A stretch of DNA of 64,000 bases. It comes from [Clostridium] symbiosum (lineage in GTDB: Bacteria; Bacillota; Clostridia; Lachnospirales; Lachnospiraceae). A program made the translations under genes and the position numbers. Every line of letters begins with the position of its first letter. The stretch's first letter is position 1. The notes beneath the pieces are model-generated. The model was not told where the DNA came from. It did not search any database and saw only the letters and a program-made list of their open reading frames with translations. The stretch lies in NCBI GenBank assembly GCA_036419695.1, contig CP143946.1:2660001-2724000 (forward strand), given 5' to 3'. This document shows, in pieces, positions 1 to 8,349 of the stretch.

Positions 1-139
1 CCGTCCGCGCAGGGAAATCATCACAATCGTGGATAAGAACGAATATGCCATGCTGATGACCTATATACTGAAGACGGATAAAAATGCGTTTGTAACGGTC
101 TATGCCGTCAATGAGGTAATCTACCGGCCGAAACGGTAA
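1..139 (+). CDS. YitT/DUF2179 family membrane protein, C-terminal end only
   Basis: The window opens inside this gene; only the last 45 or so codons are visible, read in the frame ending at TAA 137-139. The translation contains IVDKNEYAMLMTYILKTDK and ends VNEVIYRPKR, the pattern of the DUF2179 domain that forms the cytosolic C-terminus of YitT-type multi-pass membrane proteins. The family's function is not established (the domain resembles small-ligand-binding folds). It is the only convincing plus-strand gene in the window and converges on the minus-strand genes that follow. The family call is by motif memory only. Confidence 0.72.
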   Translation, partial: RPRREIITIVDKNEYAMLMTYILKTDKNAFVTVYAVNEVIYRPKR

Positions 140-146
140 AAAAACG

Positions 147-187
147 GTACCGGAGGAGGAGTAGACATCCTCCGGTACTATCTTTTT
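147..187. terminator. bidirectional rho-independent terminator
   Basis: A perfect 11-bp stem (GTACCGGAGGA 147-157 with TCCTCCGGTAC 168-178) and a 10-nt loop. It is followed on plus by TCTTTTT and on minus by a T-run (the A-run at 138-144). It lies between the stop of the plus-strand YitT-type gene and the stop of the convergent zinc-ribbon gene, so it probably ends both transcripts. Confidence 0.88.
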
Positions 188-527
188 AATGCCAGCGGTA
201 TCCGCAGTCCGGATTCAGGCACTCATATCTTCCGATCAGCAGGGGATTCAGCTCGTGAGGAACTCCCGCTATCGCCGCCGCTATAAGATTTCCGCGCACC
301 ATCAGTTCATCCGTTGTCAGCCGCCTGATATCCCGGCAGCCGCACTTCGGACAGCCGGGATACCTGCCGTCATTGTCACGCTCATAAACCGGGACAAAGG
401 AATTGATTTCAAATTCTGCTCCGGCATCTTCGTAGAAAGCTCCGCAGGCGCTGCATTTTTTCATCTCGGCCTGATTGACCGTCTCAATCCCGTATTCTTC
501 ACATCCGCAATAGGGACACTGTTTCAT
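186..527 (-). CDS. small zinc-ribbon protein, function unknown
   Basis: A 113-residue soluble protein with four cysteine pairs: CPYC near residue 4, CSAC near 25, CPKC near 59, and a last C(4)C pair near 103-108. This layout suggests two treble-clef or rubredoxin-like zinc ribbons, one at each end, with a short alanine-rich helix between the third and fourth pair. No enzyme motif is visible. The start ATG is preceded by AGAGGAGG at good spacing. It is 21 nt downstream of the AlkZ-like gene and probably cotranscribed. Zinc binding is inferred from the cysteine spacing; the cellular role is unknown. Confidence 0.75.
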   Translation of the reverse strand: MKQCPYCGCEEYGIETVNQAEMKKCSACGAFYEDAGAEFEINSFVPVYERDNDGRYPGCPKCGCRDIRRLTTDELMVRGNLIAAAIAGVPHELNPLLIGRYECLNPDCGYRWH

Positions 528-548
528 CGAATTTCCTCCTCTCTCTGA

Positions 549-1796
549 TTACAAAATTTCCAGATCCAGGTTTGTAAGCTTCTGTCCCCGGAAGGCGGCA
601 TAGGACCCGGCAAGGCCGGTAAGCTTCCGCCTGTCTTGAAAATCCCGCCATAAAGAGATTTTCATCTCCAAACCCTTACTTTTCTTTTTCCCCGTAAAGA
701 CTCCGATTACTTCTCCGCGGTACACAACGGCTCCGGGATTTGTCACGAGTTTCCATATCCGGCTGTGCAGCGTCTTCTCCGGCTGAAGAATCAGTCTGTC
801 ACGCTGGTCCAGGTAGGGATCGTGCCCTCCGAGAAGGAGAAGCTCCCTTTGAAGAGGGGCGGGCGAAAGAAATTCCGCCCTGTCGGAGGAAAGAATAAAC
901 GCTTTTTTACCGGATACCGTGACCGCCTCCATTTCATCCGAGACGGTATTCCACATGCGGCGCGCCTGTTTCCCGGAACAGCCGAGCCAGACTGCGAACA
1001 TGTCGGCCGTGGCCGGTCCGTAGCAGTGCAGAAATTTGCGCACCAGTTTCCCGGCGGCCCCGTTTGAAGCGCCGCTTTCACCGGCGCCGTTTTCCACGGC
1101 CGTTTCCGTTTTGCCAAGCCAGTTTATGCGGGAGGTAAAGGTCGGGCTGGTTCCGTCACGTTCCCCGAACACGACCAGGCCTTCAAAAGCGCACGGCCGG
1201 AGTAAAAAAGATACAGCGGCCCCGCCGACGGTCTGTCTGTCCGGATCCCCGTACATGGACGGCCGGTTCCAGAGAACGCGTTTTTCACCGGGCAGATAAG
1301 GAGCCATCCATCCGGCGAGCGTCTGATCCAAATCACTTTTACCGGTAATAATTTTATCGTCCAACCGGGAAATCACCCGTTTGAGGAGCAGAAACAGCTC
1401 CTCAAAATCCATCTGGAGAAAGTCGAGCGCCGCAGAGATTCCCCGGGTATAAATCCACGGCTCATCCTCTTTTGCAGTAAGCGCGGTGAGAAACGCATCC
1501 CATTCGGAGGCGGGAAACACAACGGGCGCTCCCCGGAGGCTCCATGCCTGAAGCAGAGTTTTTGTCCTGTATAAAAGTTCTTCCATATCCGCCAGGCTGA
1601 AATCCGGAATGCGGTTAAAAAGAGCGGTTTCCCATGCTCCCGGCGGGGTATTCTGCAGTCCGCATGCTCCTGCAATATCGGATAGATCCGATTTCCCGTA
1701 TTCCCTGTCCAAATGGTGGGAATGCAGCCGGAACATCCGAATCTGTGTTACATCTAATTCCTTTATATGATTCATGCGGCAGTTCGCTTTTTCCAT
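549..1796 (-). CDS. winged-helix DNA-binding protein, AlkZ/YcaQ-like (HTH_42)
   Basis: A 415-residue protein resembling the HTH_42 family, which includes the DNA glycosylases AlkZ and YcaQ that remove bulky or crosslinked bases. Visible family traits are the N-terminal segment with VTQIRMFRLHSHHL, a central winged-helix stretch, and the C-terminal motif HDPYLDQRDRL followed by the R-G-E-V-I-G strand seen near the end of these proteins. Length is typical. An internal ATG at residue 8 is an alternative start. Whether this copy is a glycosylase cannot be settled here, since many Firmicute members are uncharacterised. The gene is followed at once by the zinc-ribbon gene. Confidence 0.72.
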   Translation of the reverse strand: MEKANCRMNHIKELDVTQIRMFRLHSHHLDREYGKSDLSDIAGACGLQNTPPGAWETALFNRIPDFSLADMEELLYRTKTLLQAWSLRGAPVVFPASEWDAFLTALTAKEDEPWIYTRGISAALDFLQMDFEELFLLLKRVISRLDDKIITGKSDLDQTLAGWMAPYLPGEKRVLWNRPSMYGDPDRQTVGGAAVSFLLRPCAFEGLVVFGERDGTSPTFTSRINWLGKTETAVENGAGESGASNGAAGKLVRKFLHCYGPATADMFAVWLGCSGKQARRMWNTVSDEMEAVTVSGKKAFILSSDRAEFLSPAPLQRELLLLGGHDPYLDQRDRLILQPEKTLHSRIWKLVTNPGAVVYRGEVIGVFTGKKKSKGLEMKISLWRDFQDRRKLTGLAGSYAAFRGQKLTNLDLEIL

Positions 1797-1868
1797 AAGT
1801 AATACTCTCCGTATTCTGGGTGATGTGACTTACACTAATTTTAACTATACCATATTTTTGCCGGAAAC

Positions 1869-1925
1869 GACAGGGTCCACAGACGGCTGCCGGAAAATAT
1901 CCGGCCTCATCCTGTGAACCCTGTC
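1869..1925 (-). other. nested hairpin downstream of the NlpC/P60 gene
   Basis: An outer 14-bp stem (GACAGGGTCCACAG 1869-1882 with CTGTGAACCCTGTC 1912-1925, one mismatch) encloses an inner palindrome GCCGGAAAATATCCGGC. It sits about 45 nt past the stop of the NlpC/P60 gene. It may act as a terminator or RNA-stabilising 3' structure, but there is no T-run on the minus strand. Confidence 0.55.
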
Positions 1926-1971
1926 TTATGGGAATTCTTTCTATTCCCTATATTCTTTGTATGAATCAGCG

Positions 1972-4017
1972 TCAATCCAGCAGCGCCCTGTAATACGGCC
2001 ATCTGGCATCCACGATGCTGACCGTGACGTTGCTCACGCTGCCGCCTGTTTCGTGTATGCAGACCATCTGACCTCCGGGTGCCCAGGCGAGAAACATCAT
2101 GACATGGGAATTGGCTCCCAGCCTCACGATAATGTCGCCCGGCTGAAGTTCCGAGCGGCTGATGCCTCTTCCCGCATGGATCAGGCCGCTGGTTCCCAGG
2201 TTCGTGGGGACCTTCCCGAGGGAGGACCAGTAAACCCAGTTTACCCAGCCGGAACAGTCGAGCCCGGATATGATGCGGCCCTTTCTGTCCGGGGATGTGA
2301 TGTTTGCAAAATTATTGCCCTCATAGCCCGGGGCATGTGCTTTGCCGCCGTAGTAATAAGGGATTTTCCCGACGGAGTGCAGGGCATATGTAATCACCGC
2401 CTTCCTCTCACGGGAGATATCCGCCGGAAGCAGCTTCAGGTAATCGCTGATTTCACTGAAGGTAAGCGGTTTTCCAAGGGCCAGTTCAACCGGGGACAGC
2501 TCGTATTCAAGGGACCAGTCCTGGCTGTATAACGTATCGACATAGGCTTTGTTGTAGGGAGACCATCCCGGCCAGGTATCGGTAGCCGCTGCGCCTTTCT
2601 TATCGATGGTATAGAGATTCTTGCGTTCCGACAAGCCTACGATGCGGGCCGTAACCGTCAAATCCACATGTCCGGGACAGAATTTCCCCTCGCTGTTGAG
2701 CTGGATTTCAGGCGCCGCCGTCAGTGATGCCCCGGAGGCATTTGCACCGCCCTCTCCTGCTTCGGCAGTCCCGTCCGCCGGAACGGACAGTTCCGAAGGC
2801 GAGGCCTCCGCTCCCTGGGACGCCGTCTGTGAGGCATCGGCCGGCTGCGCGGAAGCTGCTGCGGTCTGTGCCGGAACCGTCTCCTGCTCTCCCTGGGGCG
2901 CCGTCTCTGCCGCAACGCCTGCAGCATTCCCCACAGAGGCGTCAGAAGCCCCATTTTGGCCTTCTGACGATACGGAGGAAGGAATTCCCGCCTGCTCTCC
3001 CTGCGGAGCCTCTGACGGCGCTTCTGAGGCTTCCTGGACGCCTGCTCCTCCGCTTAGAGCCTCAGCGCTGCCGCCGGCGGTACCGGTTCCTTCCTTTGTA
3101 TCTGCCTCATGCGGATCGACACAGCCGTCACAGTAATAGACCGGCCCGATGGCTACGCTGTATCCGTGGGATAACTGCCACAATTCATCGATATAATTCC
3201 GGAAGTTATCCACATCGTTCCATCCGGTGTACCAGGTGTATACGCTGGCCATCGACGCTATCTCCTGCGAATTGGAATAGAGATCAATCCGTCTGCCGTC
3301 ACCGTCGAAGAAATTAAAATTAACATTTTTCCAGGAGGGGATCAGCCATGTTGAGGCATTGGCCGGATCGTGTTTTTCATTGGTTGGGTCATACTTTCCG
3401 GTCACGGACGCCTGGGACAGCCGGAGCATCTTTGCCGCCTGTTCCGGAGAGGCCTGGAGCCATTTATAAAGGCCGGAGGTCCACTCAGCGTCTTTCCGGT
3501 TTAAATATTCATACATACGGCCTCCATAGGAATCGGAAGCCCGTGTATTAAAGGACAGCCTGAAAAAGTCATAAAATGGTTTCAGGTTATGTTTCAGAAG
3601 ACGGAGCACCCGCTCGCGTTCCGAGGCCGTCTCATCTGCCGGTGACAGCTCCTGTTCCTGCGGATAGAGAGCCATCAGATTGTATTTAAATACGGATGGG
3701 GAATATTCCTCCTCCCTGCCGGAGTTTATTCCGGAAAAAGCGGCGGCCGATCGGCCTGCGAACCGGTTCATGGCATCCATAATCCTGACCGGCAGCGATT
3801 TTTCGTCAAAACCTGTATCAGGATTACATGCCTCTACATCCAGCGGTTCCGTTTCCGAATGAAGCGCCGTGGTATCCTCCGGCGTACCTGCCTGGGTTAT
3901 GACCTGAGGCGGCGCCAGGGAAGGGGAGGGCGTATAGGTCCCTGCTATGGAGATAAGCAGGAAACCTGATGCAGTCATGACTAAAATCCTCATGATAAGG
4001 GGATGAAACTTTCTCAT
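1972..4017 (-). CDS. secreted NlpC/P60 (C40) cysteine peptidase with Ala/Gly/Glu-rich linker
   Basis: A 681-residue exported protein, probably a peptidoglycan endopeptidase. The N-terminus (residues 1-28) is a short basic start plus hydrophobic segment, a signal peptide or anchor. Residues about 60-300 are an unrecognised helical region. Residues about 310-445 are a low-complexity linker rich in Ala, Gly, Glu, Ser and Gln. The C-terminal ~100 residues form the NlpC/P60 fold: the nucleophile is Cys588 in DCSGW, the base is His638 in NSHVMMF, and the third residue is His655 in CIHETGG. The linker could let the enzyme reach across the wall. No strong ribosome site precedes the ATG. A terminator-like hairpin follows at 1869-1925. 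Confidence 0.85.
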   Translation of the reverse strand: MRKFHPLIMRILVMTASGFLLISIAGTYTPSPSLAPPQVITQAGTPEDTTALHSETEPLDVEACNPDTGFDEKSLPVRIMDAMNRFAGRSAAAFSGINSGREEEYSPSVFKYNLMALYPQEQELSPADETASERERVLRLLKHNLKPFYDFFRLSFNTRASDSYGGRMYEYLNRKDAEWTSGLYKWLQASPEQAAKMLRLSQASVTGKYDPTNEKHDPANASTWLIPSWKNVNFNFFDGDGRRIDLYSNSQEIASMASVYTWYTGWNDVDNFRNYIDELWQLSHGYSVAIGPVYYCDGCVDPHEADTKEGTGTAGGSAEALSGGAGVQEASEAPSEAPQGEQAGIPSSVSSEGQNGASDASVGNAAGVAAETAPQGEQETVPAQTAAASAQPADASQTASQGAEASPSELSVPADGTAEAGEGGANASGASLTAAPEIQLNSEGKFCPGHVDLTVTARIVGLSERKNLYTIDKKGAAATDTWPGWSPYNKAYVDTLYSQDWSLEYELSPVELALGKPLTFSEISDYLKLLPADISRERKAVITYALHSVGKIPYYYGGKAHAPGYEGNNFANITSPDRKGRIISGLDCSGWVNWVYWSSLGKVPTNLGTSGLIHAGRGISRSELQPGDIIVRLGANSHVMMFLAWAPGGQMVCIHETGGSVSNVTVSIVDARWPYYRALLD

Positions 4018-4110
4018 TGGGGCTGCTCTTTTCTATCGTTTATCGTTTGTCACGTAAAGAATTCTTAAAACAAGAACGGGTTGATTCATAGGACGTAATT
4101 TTCCATGAAT

Positions 4111-4158
4111 CAAAAAAGACCAATATACCTGTCTAAAATAAACAGGCATACCGGTCTA
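4111..4158 (-). terminator. rho-independent terminator of the cytidylate-kinase-like gene
   Basis: On the minus strand a stem starting AGACC (4157-4153) pairs with GGTCT and continues through GCCTGT/ACAGG with G-U pairs. It is followed by TTTTTTG (plus A-run 4112-4117). It begins about 10 nt after the stop at 4169. Confidence 0.82.
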
Positions 4159-4168
4159 ATTATATCAG

Positions 4169-4816
4169 TTACTTATAATTCTTTGTTTTAAGAAATTCTT
4201 GTTTCTTTTTGGCGAATTCCTTAATAATGTCAACTGCTCCGTCATAGCCTACGGTGCTGCTGTTGAGGCACATATCGTAGCTCTTGCAGCTTCCCCAGCG
4301 TTTGCTGGAATAGTAGTTGTAATAGCTGGCTCTCCGCTTGTCTGTTTTGATCATGATATCTTTTGCTTTTGCTTCATCCACATTGTGGCGTTCCATCAGG
4401 TGGTGAATCTTATCATCCTCATTGCCGCAGATGAAAACGCTGACCATGTTCGGATATTCGGCAAGGGCATAATCGGCACAGCGGCCTACGATTACGCAGG
4501 ATTCCTCTTCGGCCAGTTTCTTGATCGTGTCAAACTGTGCCAGAAAAATCTTGTGGTTAATCGGCATATCCATATAAGCCGAGGTGTTGTATCCCATAGA
4601 ATATGTATCCATTACAAGCGAATAAAGAAAGCTGCTCGTCGGTTTTTCATCATGAGTCTTAAAAAGTTCTTCACATAAACCGCTGTTCTTTGCGGCGAGA
4701 GTTAAAAGCTCCTTGTCATAACATTTTACACCGAGATCTGCTGCCAGTTTCTGTCCTATCAGCCGTCCAGCGCTGCCGCATTCACGACCGATTGTAATCA
4801 CTAAATTACCCATCAT
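4169..4816 (-). CDS. cytidylate kinase-like P-loop protein
   Basis: A 215-residue protein of the cytidylate-kinase-like family (PF13189-type). The N-terminus carries the nucleotide-binding loop ITIGRECGSAGRLIG, and VIVGRCADYAL lies mid-protein, both hallmarks of the family. True Cmk is usually found elsewhere with a classical sequence, so this is better seen as a paralog of unknown substrate. The start is ATG 4816, 8 nt after AGGAG. A longer frame beginning at a TTG (4834) would lie inside the ribosome-binding site, so it is rejected. The gene is monocistronic, with its own promoter (4864-4892) and terminator. Confidence 0.85.
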   Translation of the reverse strand: MMGNLVITIGRECGSAGRLIGQKLAADLGVKCYDKELLTLAAKNSGLCEELFKTHDEKPTSSFLYSLVMDTYSMGYNTSAYMDMPINHKIFLAQFDTIKKLAEEESCVIVGRCADYALAEYPNMVSVFICGNEDDKIHHLMERHNVDEAKAKDIMIKTDKRRASYYNYYSSKRWGSCKSYDMCLNSSTVGYDGAVDIIKEFAKKKQEFLKTKNYK

Positions 4817-4863
4817 CGACCTCACTCCTTTCAATTTGTAAAACTATTCTGCTTCTTAACTCT

Positions 4864-4892
4864 ATTATAGCGCAAAAATTCTGAAAAGTCAT
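4864..4892 (-). promoter_or_regulatory. sigma-A-type promoter for the cytidylate-kinase-like gene
   Basis: TATAAT (minus, 4869-4864) lies 17 bp from ATGACT (minus, 4892-4887), about 48 nt upstream of the chosen ATG. The -10 is perfect and the -35 matches TTGACA at four of six positions. Confidence 0.72.
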
Positions 4893-4968
4893 TATTAATT
4901 TTGTGAATTCTGTATAGATTATAAAGTCACTTTATGGTTCGTCCAAAATTTGTATGCGGCCGGAATTC

Positions 4969-5886
4969 TCAGGTCAGACGCCTGAGCTTTGTAAGGAGTT
5001 CCTCAAAATAATCGGGCAGAGGAGCCGTAAATTCCATATATTCGCCCGTGCGCGGATGAATAAATCCCAGAACGCCTGCATGCAGTGTCTGGCCGTTCAG
5101 ATGGAAAGGCTGTTTGGAGGGCCCATACACCTGATCTCCCAGCAGCGGATGGCCGATGCTCGCCATGTGGACCCTGATTTGATGGGTGCGGCCCGTTTCC
5201 AGCCTGCACTCCACATAGGTATAACCGCGGAAACGTTCCAGCACGCGGTAGTGGGTGACGGCGTCCTTCCCATTTTTACTGATGACGCTCATCTTCTTCC
5301 GGTCGGTTGGATGGCGGCCGATGGGAGCTGCCACCGTTCCCTCGTCATCCGGCAGATTGCCGAATACGACGGCATAATATTTCCTTGTGATCGAATGTAC
5401 CTTCAGCTGCTCCGCAATGGAATTGTGGGCCAGATCGTTTTTACAGGCGATGATTACGCCGGTCGTGTCCATATCAATCCGGTGGACGATACCGGGGCGC
5501 ATGACTCCGTTAATTCCGGAAAGCTGATCCCGGCAGTGATGCATCAGGCCGTTGACCAGTGTTCCCTCATAATGCCCGGCGGCCGGATGCACCACCATGC
5601 CCTTCGGCTTGTTAATCAGAATGACGTCCTGATCTTCGTAAAGAATGTCAAGGGGCATCTCCTGCGCCGTGATCTCCGCTTCCACCGCTTCGGGCGCCTC
5701 AAAAGAAACCGTTTCACCGGCAGACACCTTATAGCTGCTTTTCACCGTCTTTCCGTCCACATCCACCAGCTCCGATTTGAGGAGCTTCTGGAGAAAGGAA
5801 CGCGACTGCAGGGGGCAGCTTTCGGACAGAAACTTGTCGATGCGTACACCGGAAAACTCTTCCGGAACAATATATTCCTGTATCAA
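4969..5886 (-). CDS. rluD: RluA-family 23S rRNA pseudouridine synthase (RluD-like)
   Basis: A 305-residue enzyme that converts uridine to pseudouridine in rRNA. An S4 RNA-binding domain occupies about residues 14-60 (GVRIDKFL start). The catalytic domain contains the HRIDMDTTG motif with catalytic Asp138, followed by the RTHQIRVH motif near residue 235. The start is TTG 5886 after AAAGGAGAG. It is the last gene of the ylmE-sepF-ylmH-aroB-lspA-rluD run. The lspA-rluD pairing is the classic Firmicute arrangement (ylyB in Bacillus). RluD versus another RluA paralog is not fully resolved by sequence alone. Confidence 0.9.
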   Translation of the reverse strand: MIQEYIVPEEFSGVRIDKFLSESCPLQSRSFLQKLLKSELVDVDGKTVKSSYKVSAGETVSFEAPEAVEAEITAQEMPLDILYEDQDVILINKPKGMVVHPAAGHYEGTLVNGLMHHCRDQLSGINGVMRPGIVHRIDMDTTGVIIACKNDLAHNSIAEQLKVHSITRKYYAVVFGNLPDDEGTVAAPIGRHPTDRKKMSVISKNGKDAVTHYRVLERFRGYTYVECRLETGRTHQIRVHMASIGHPLLGDQVYGPSKQPFHLNGQTLHAGVLGFIHPRTGEYMEFTAPLPDYFEELLTKLRRLT

Positions 5887-5933
5887 GCTCTTCTCTCCTT
5901 TTTCAGTTATTCCAGTTATTTTAAGTTCCCGCC

Positions 5934-6446
5934 TTATTGATTCTTCTTCCCGAAAGAAAGAAATTCCAGCTCATCGTCGGAGTAGACGAAAAAGAAAAGA
6001 AGGATTAGAAGGCACGTCGAAATCACAACATAGCAGTCCGCTACATTGAAAATCGGAAAATCGATCAGTTTAAAGTAGAGGAAGTCCACCACATATCCGT
6101 TTGTGACACGGTCGATCATGTTGCCGACAGCGCCGGACAGGAGCAGGAATAAACAGCTTGTGAAAGGCAGATATTTTTTCTCAGCCGGCATCCGGAACAG
6201 GAGCACAATGACAACCGCAATGACAACGGCGGCAATCAGGAAGAAAAATCCCTGTTTCCCCTGCATCATGCCAAAGGCGGCGCCCCGGTTCTCGGAATAA
6301 TAGAGTTCAAAGACTCCGTCCCAGATGACAAAGGGAGGCCTTCCCTTAAGCTTCAGGACCGCCATATATTTTGCCCACTGATCAAAGCCGATGCTGACAA
6401 TCAGTCCGGCAAAGAAAAACAGGATCTGCCGCATTTTCTTATTCAT
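5934..6446 (-). CDS. lspA: lipoprotein signal peptidase (signal peptidase II)
   Basis: A 170-residue inner-membrane aspartic protease that cleaves prolipoprotein signal peptides before the lipidated cysteine. Four hydrophobic segments are visible. The signature motifs are SENRGAAFG near residue 51, GNMIDR with catalytic Asp112, and FNVAD with catalytic Asp137. The ATG follows CAGGAGGAGACC and overlaps the end of aroB by 8 nt, so translation is probably coupled. Its clients in this window include the D,D-carboxypeptidase lipoprotein and the YerB lipoprotein. Confidence 0.96.
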   Translation of the reverse strand: MNKKMRQILFFFAGLIVSIGFDQWAKYMAVLKLKGRPPFVIWDGVFELYYSENRGAAFGMMQGKQGFFFLIAAVVIAVVIVLLFRMPAEKKYLPFTSCLFLLLSGAVGNMIDRVTNGYVVDFLYFKLIDFPIFNVADCYVVISTCLLILLFFFVYSDDELEFLSFGKKNQ

Positions 6447-7572
6447 GGGTCTCCTCCTGTGTCAGGATAAAGGCAAGCGCCTGCTCCATCTCACCGTCGG
6501 TCACGGTCCGGTCCACATAGGCACAGCCCACGCTTTCCAGCAGGATGAACTTGATGACGCCGGACTCCATCTTTTTATCGTTTTTCGACGCTTCGATGAC
6601 GGCTGAAGGCGTGAGGCCCAGGACGTGGTCCGGGATGCCAAAGGTCATGAGCGCCTCCCGGAACCGGTTAATATCCTCTTTTGTAATCATTCCCCGGATT
6701 TCCGATAAATGCATGGCCGCGATGGAACCAAGAGCTACGCACTCGCCGTGGAGAAGTTCAAAGTTTTTCAGTTTTTCTATGGCATGTCCCAGGGTGTGGC
6801 CAAAATTCAGGAGCATCCTATCCCCCTTTTCCGTGGGATCGGTCTCCACCACTTCCCTCTTAATCAGGTTGCTCCCCACAACCGTCTCTCTCAGGGCGGA
6901 AAGATCTTTTGCCTGGATTTCCCCGGCATGGTCAAGGAGCCAGTCATAATAAGCCCGATCCCTGATGAGCCCGTGCTTAATCACCTCGCCCATACCTGCG
7001 GCAAACTGGCAGTCCGGCAGGCTGAGCAGCGTACTTATATTGGTATACACCAGCCCGGGCATATGGAATGCGCCGACCATATTCTTGTATGCGTCGAAGT
7101 CCACCCCTGTTTTTCCTCCGATGCTGCTGTCCACCTGGGAGAGCAGGGTCGTAGGAATCTGGATAAAGGAGATGCCGCGCAGATAGGTGGCCGCCGCAAA
7201 GCCGCAGAGATCGCCTACAACGCCTCCTCCGAGGGCCACCAGCATATCGCTCCTGTCGAAGCGCTCTTTAATCAGTTTTTCATACAGTTTCTGCACGGTG
7301 GCCAGATTCTTATGGGCCTCTCCGGCAGGAAAAACATAGGAAGTTACAAGACGGCAGCAGGGCGTCAGAAGCTCCCTCACTTCCTCCAGGTAAAGCTCCG
7401 ACACTGTAGAGTCGGTGACAATGCAGAGTTTTCTGGAAGCCACGTCAAGTTTCATAACCTCACCGGGGAGGCCGGTAAAATCTTCCGTTATCACGATATC
7501 ATAGACCGGTTTATCATTCAGATGCACAGTCAGGCGATCGGTATTTTTCTCTCGTATCGTTTTATCACTCAT
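6439..7572 (-). CDS. aroB: 3-dehydroquinate synthase
   Basis: A 377-residue NAD- and metal-dependent enzyme of the shikimate pathway (DAHP to 3-dehydroquinate). The NAD-binding region is GGGVVGDLCGFAAATY, followed by FIQIPTTLLSQVDSSIGGKTG, the most conserved block of the family. Metal ligands are expected at GMGEVIKHG and at the two histidines in LNFGHTLGHAIE. SD AGGAG precedes the ATG. Its position is odd: a lone aromatic-biosynthesis gene between ylmH and lspA in a division/lipoprotein operon, overlapping lspA by 8 nt. Confidence 0.96.
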   Translation of the reverse strand: MSDKTIREKNTDRLTVHLNDKPVYDIVITEDFTGLPGEVMKLDVASRKLCIVTDSTVSELYLEEVRELLTPCCRLVTSYVFPAGEAHKNLATVQKLYEKLIKERFDRSDMLVALGGGVVGDLCGFAAATYLRGISFIQIPTTLLSQVDSSIGGKTGVDFDAYKNMVGAFHMPGLVYTNISTLLSLPDCQFAAGMGEVIKHGLIRDRAYYDWLLDHAGEIQAKDLSALRETVVGSNLIKREVVETDPTEKGDRMLLNFGHTLGHAIEKLKNFELLHGECVALGSIAAMHLSEIRGMITKEDINRFREALMTFGIPDHVLGLTPSAVIEASKNDKKMESGVIKFILLESVGCAYVDRTVTDGEMEQALAFILTQEETHE

Positions 7573-7585
7573 AAAAAATTACTCC

Positions 7586-8341
7586 TTATCTGTATTTTTC
7601 TGCGCTTACAAACAGGCGCCCCTTTTTCGTTTCATTTAAAGCGCCGGTATAGAGGAACTTTCCGAGGCCGCGGACCGACACGATTTCCCCGCCCTTTAAC
7701 TGCTGTCCGGGTGAAATACACAGGCGGCCGTCGATGAAGACTTTTTCGCCCTCGATATACGGCAGAGCCTTGGAGCGCGAGGTCTTGAACACAAGGGCCA
7801 CTACGCTGTCCAGCCGCGGTGAGGCCACGCTTCCGCTTACGGTCTCAAAGCTTGGTGCTGCCTCTTCCGCCTGGGTCACGGGACAACAGACGACGGGCGT
7901 GTGGCGGACCATCTTAAGCTCACCGGCCAGAAAACCGGCCATCTTTTCCATACAGAAAATAAAACAGCCGTTTTCATTCATCAGAATATCGCCAATGCAG
8001 CTTCTCTCGATGCCAAGGTTCATGATGGCGCCAAGATAATCCCTGTGGGTCAGATCCTGGGAAAAGCGCGGGCTGGCCGGAACGGCTTTCAGTATACTGA
8101 TAGGTAAATCGGCTGTTTCATCCTCGTAAGACGGCAGAAAACAAACAATTTTCCGTTCGGCAGTCTCATAGCCTCCGTTCATCAGCCAGGTGACAGGGGG
8201 AAGCGTACGTTTCATGGAATGGAAAATTGTCTGTTCATTTAACGTCAGAAAATCGGTATATGACCGTATATCGCGCTGATAGCAGTGGTTTGCCAGCTCC
8301 GATATACGTTTTTTCAGTAATTGTTCTTCTTTATCCAGCAT
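7586..8341 (-). CDS. ylmH: YlmH-type S4-domain RNA-binding protein
   Basis: A 251-residue protein of the YlmH family. The N-terminal two thirds form the family-specific domain (RDYLGAIMNLGIERSCIGDI is the best-conserved visible stretch). The C-terminal S4 domain (about residues 175-245) carries SRSKALPYIEGEKVFIDGR and a KGGEIVSVRGLGKF strand. YlmH binds ribosomal RNA or peptidyl-tRNA complexes in ribosome quality control in Bacillus. It lies directly downstream of sepF with an 8-nt gap, the same order as in Bacillus. No clear SD precedes the ATG, so coupling to sepF is likely. Confidence 0.9.
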   Translation of the reverse strand: MLDKEEQLLKKRISELANHCYQRDIRSYTDFLTLNEQTIFHSMKRTLPPVTWLMNGGYETAERKIVCFLPSYEDETADLPISILKAVPASPRFSQDLTHRDYLGAIMNLGIERSCIGDILMNENGCFIFCMEKMAGFLAGELKMVRHTPVVCCPVTQAEEAAPSFETVSGSVASPRLDSVVALVFKTSRSKALPYIEGEKVFIDGRLCISPGQQLKGGEIVSVRGLGKFLYTGALNETKKGRLFVSAEKYR

Positions 8342-8349
8342 AATTATAG

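Noticed and set aside
2621..3317. Ala/Pro/Ser-rich and Arg-rich plus-strand frames opposite the NlpC/P60 linker
   Set aside because: They are by-products of the GC-rich, repetitive linker codons; low-complexity only.
4817..4834. TTG start at 4834 for the cytidylate-kinase-like gene
   Set aside because: The TTG lies inside the ribosome-binding site of the ATG at 4816.
4954..5940. 328-codon plus-strand open frame opposite the pseudouridine synthase gene
   Set aside because: Antisense shadow of rluD; no family motif, and it extends over both ends of the real gene without a promoter or ribosome site.
6709..7737. 342-codon plus-strand open frame opposite aroB
   Set aside because: Antisense shadow of a well-supported aroB; sequence has no recognisable motif.
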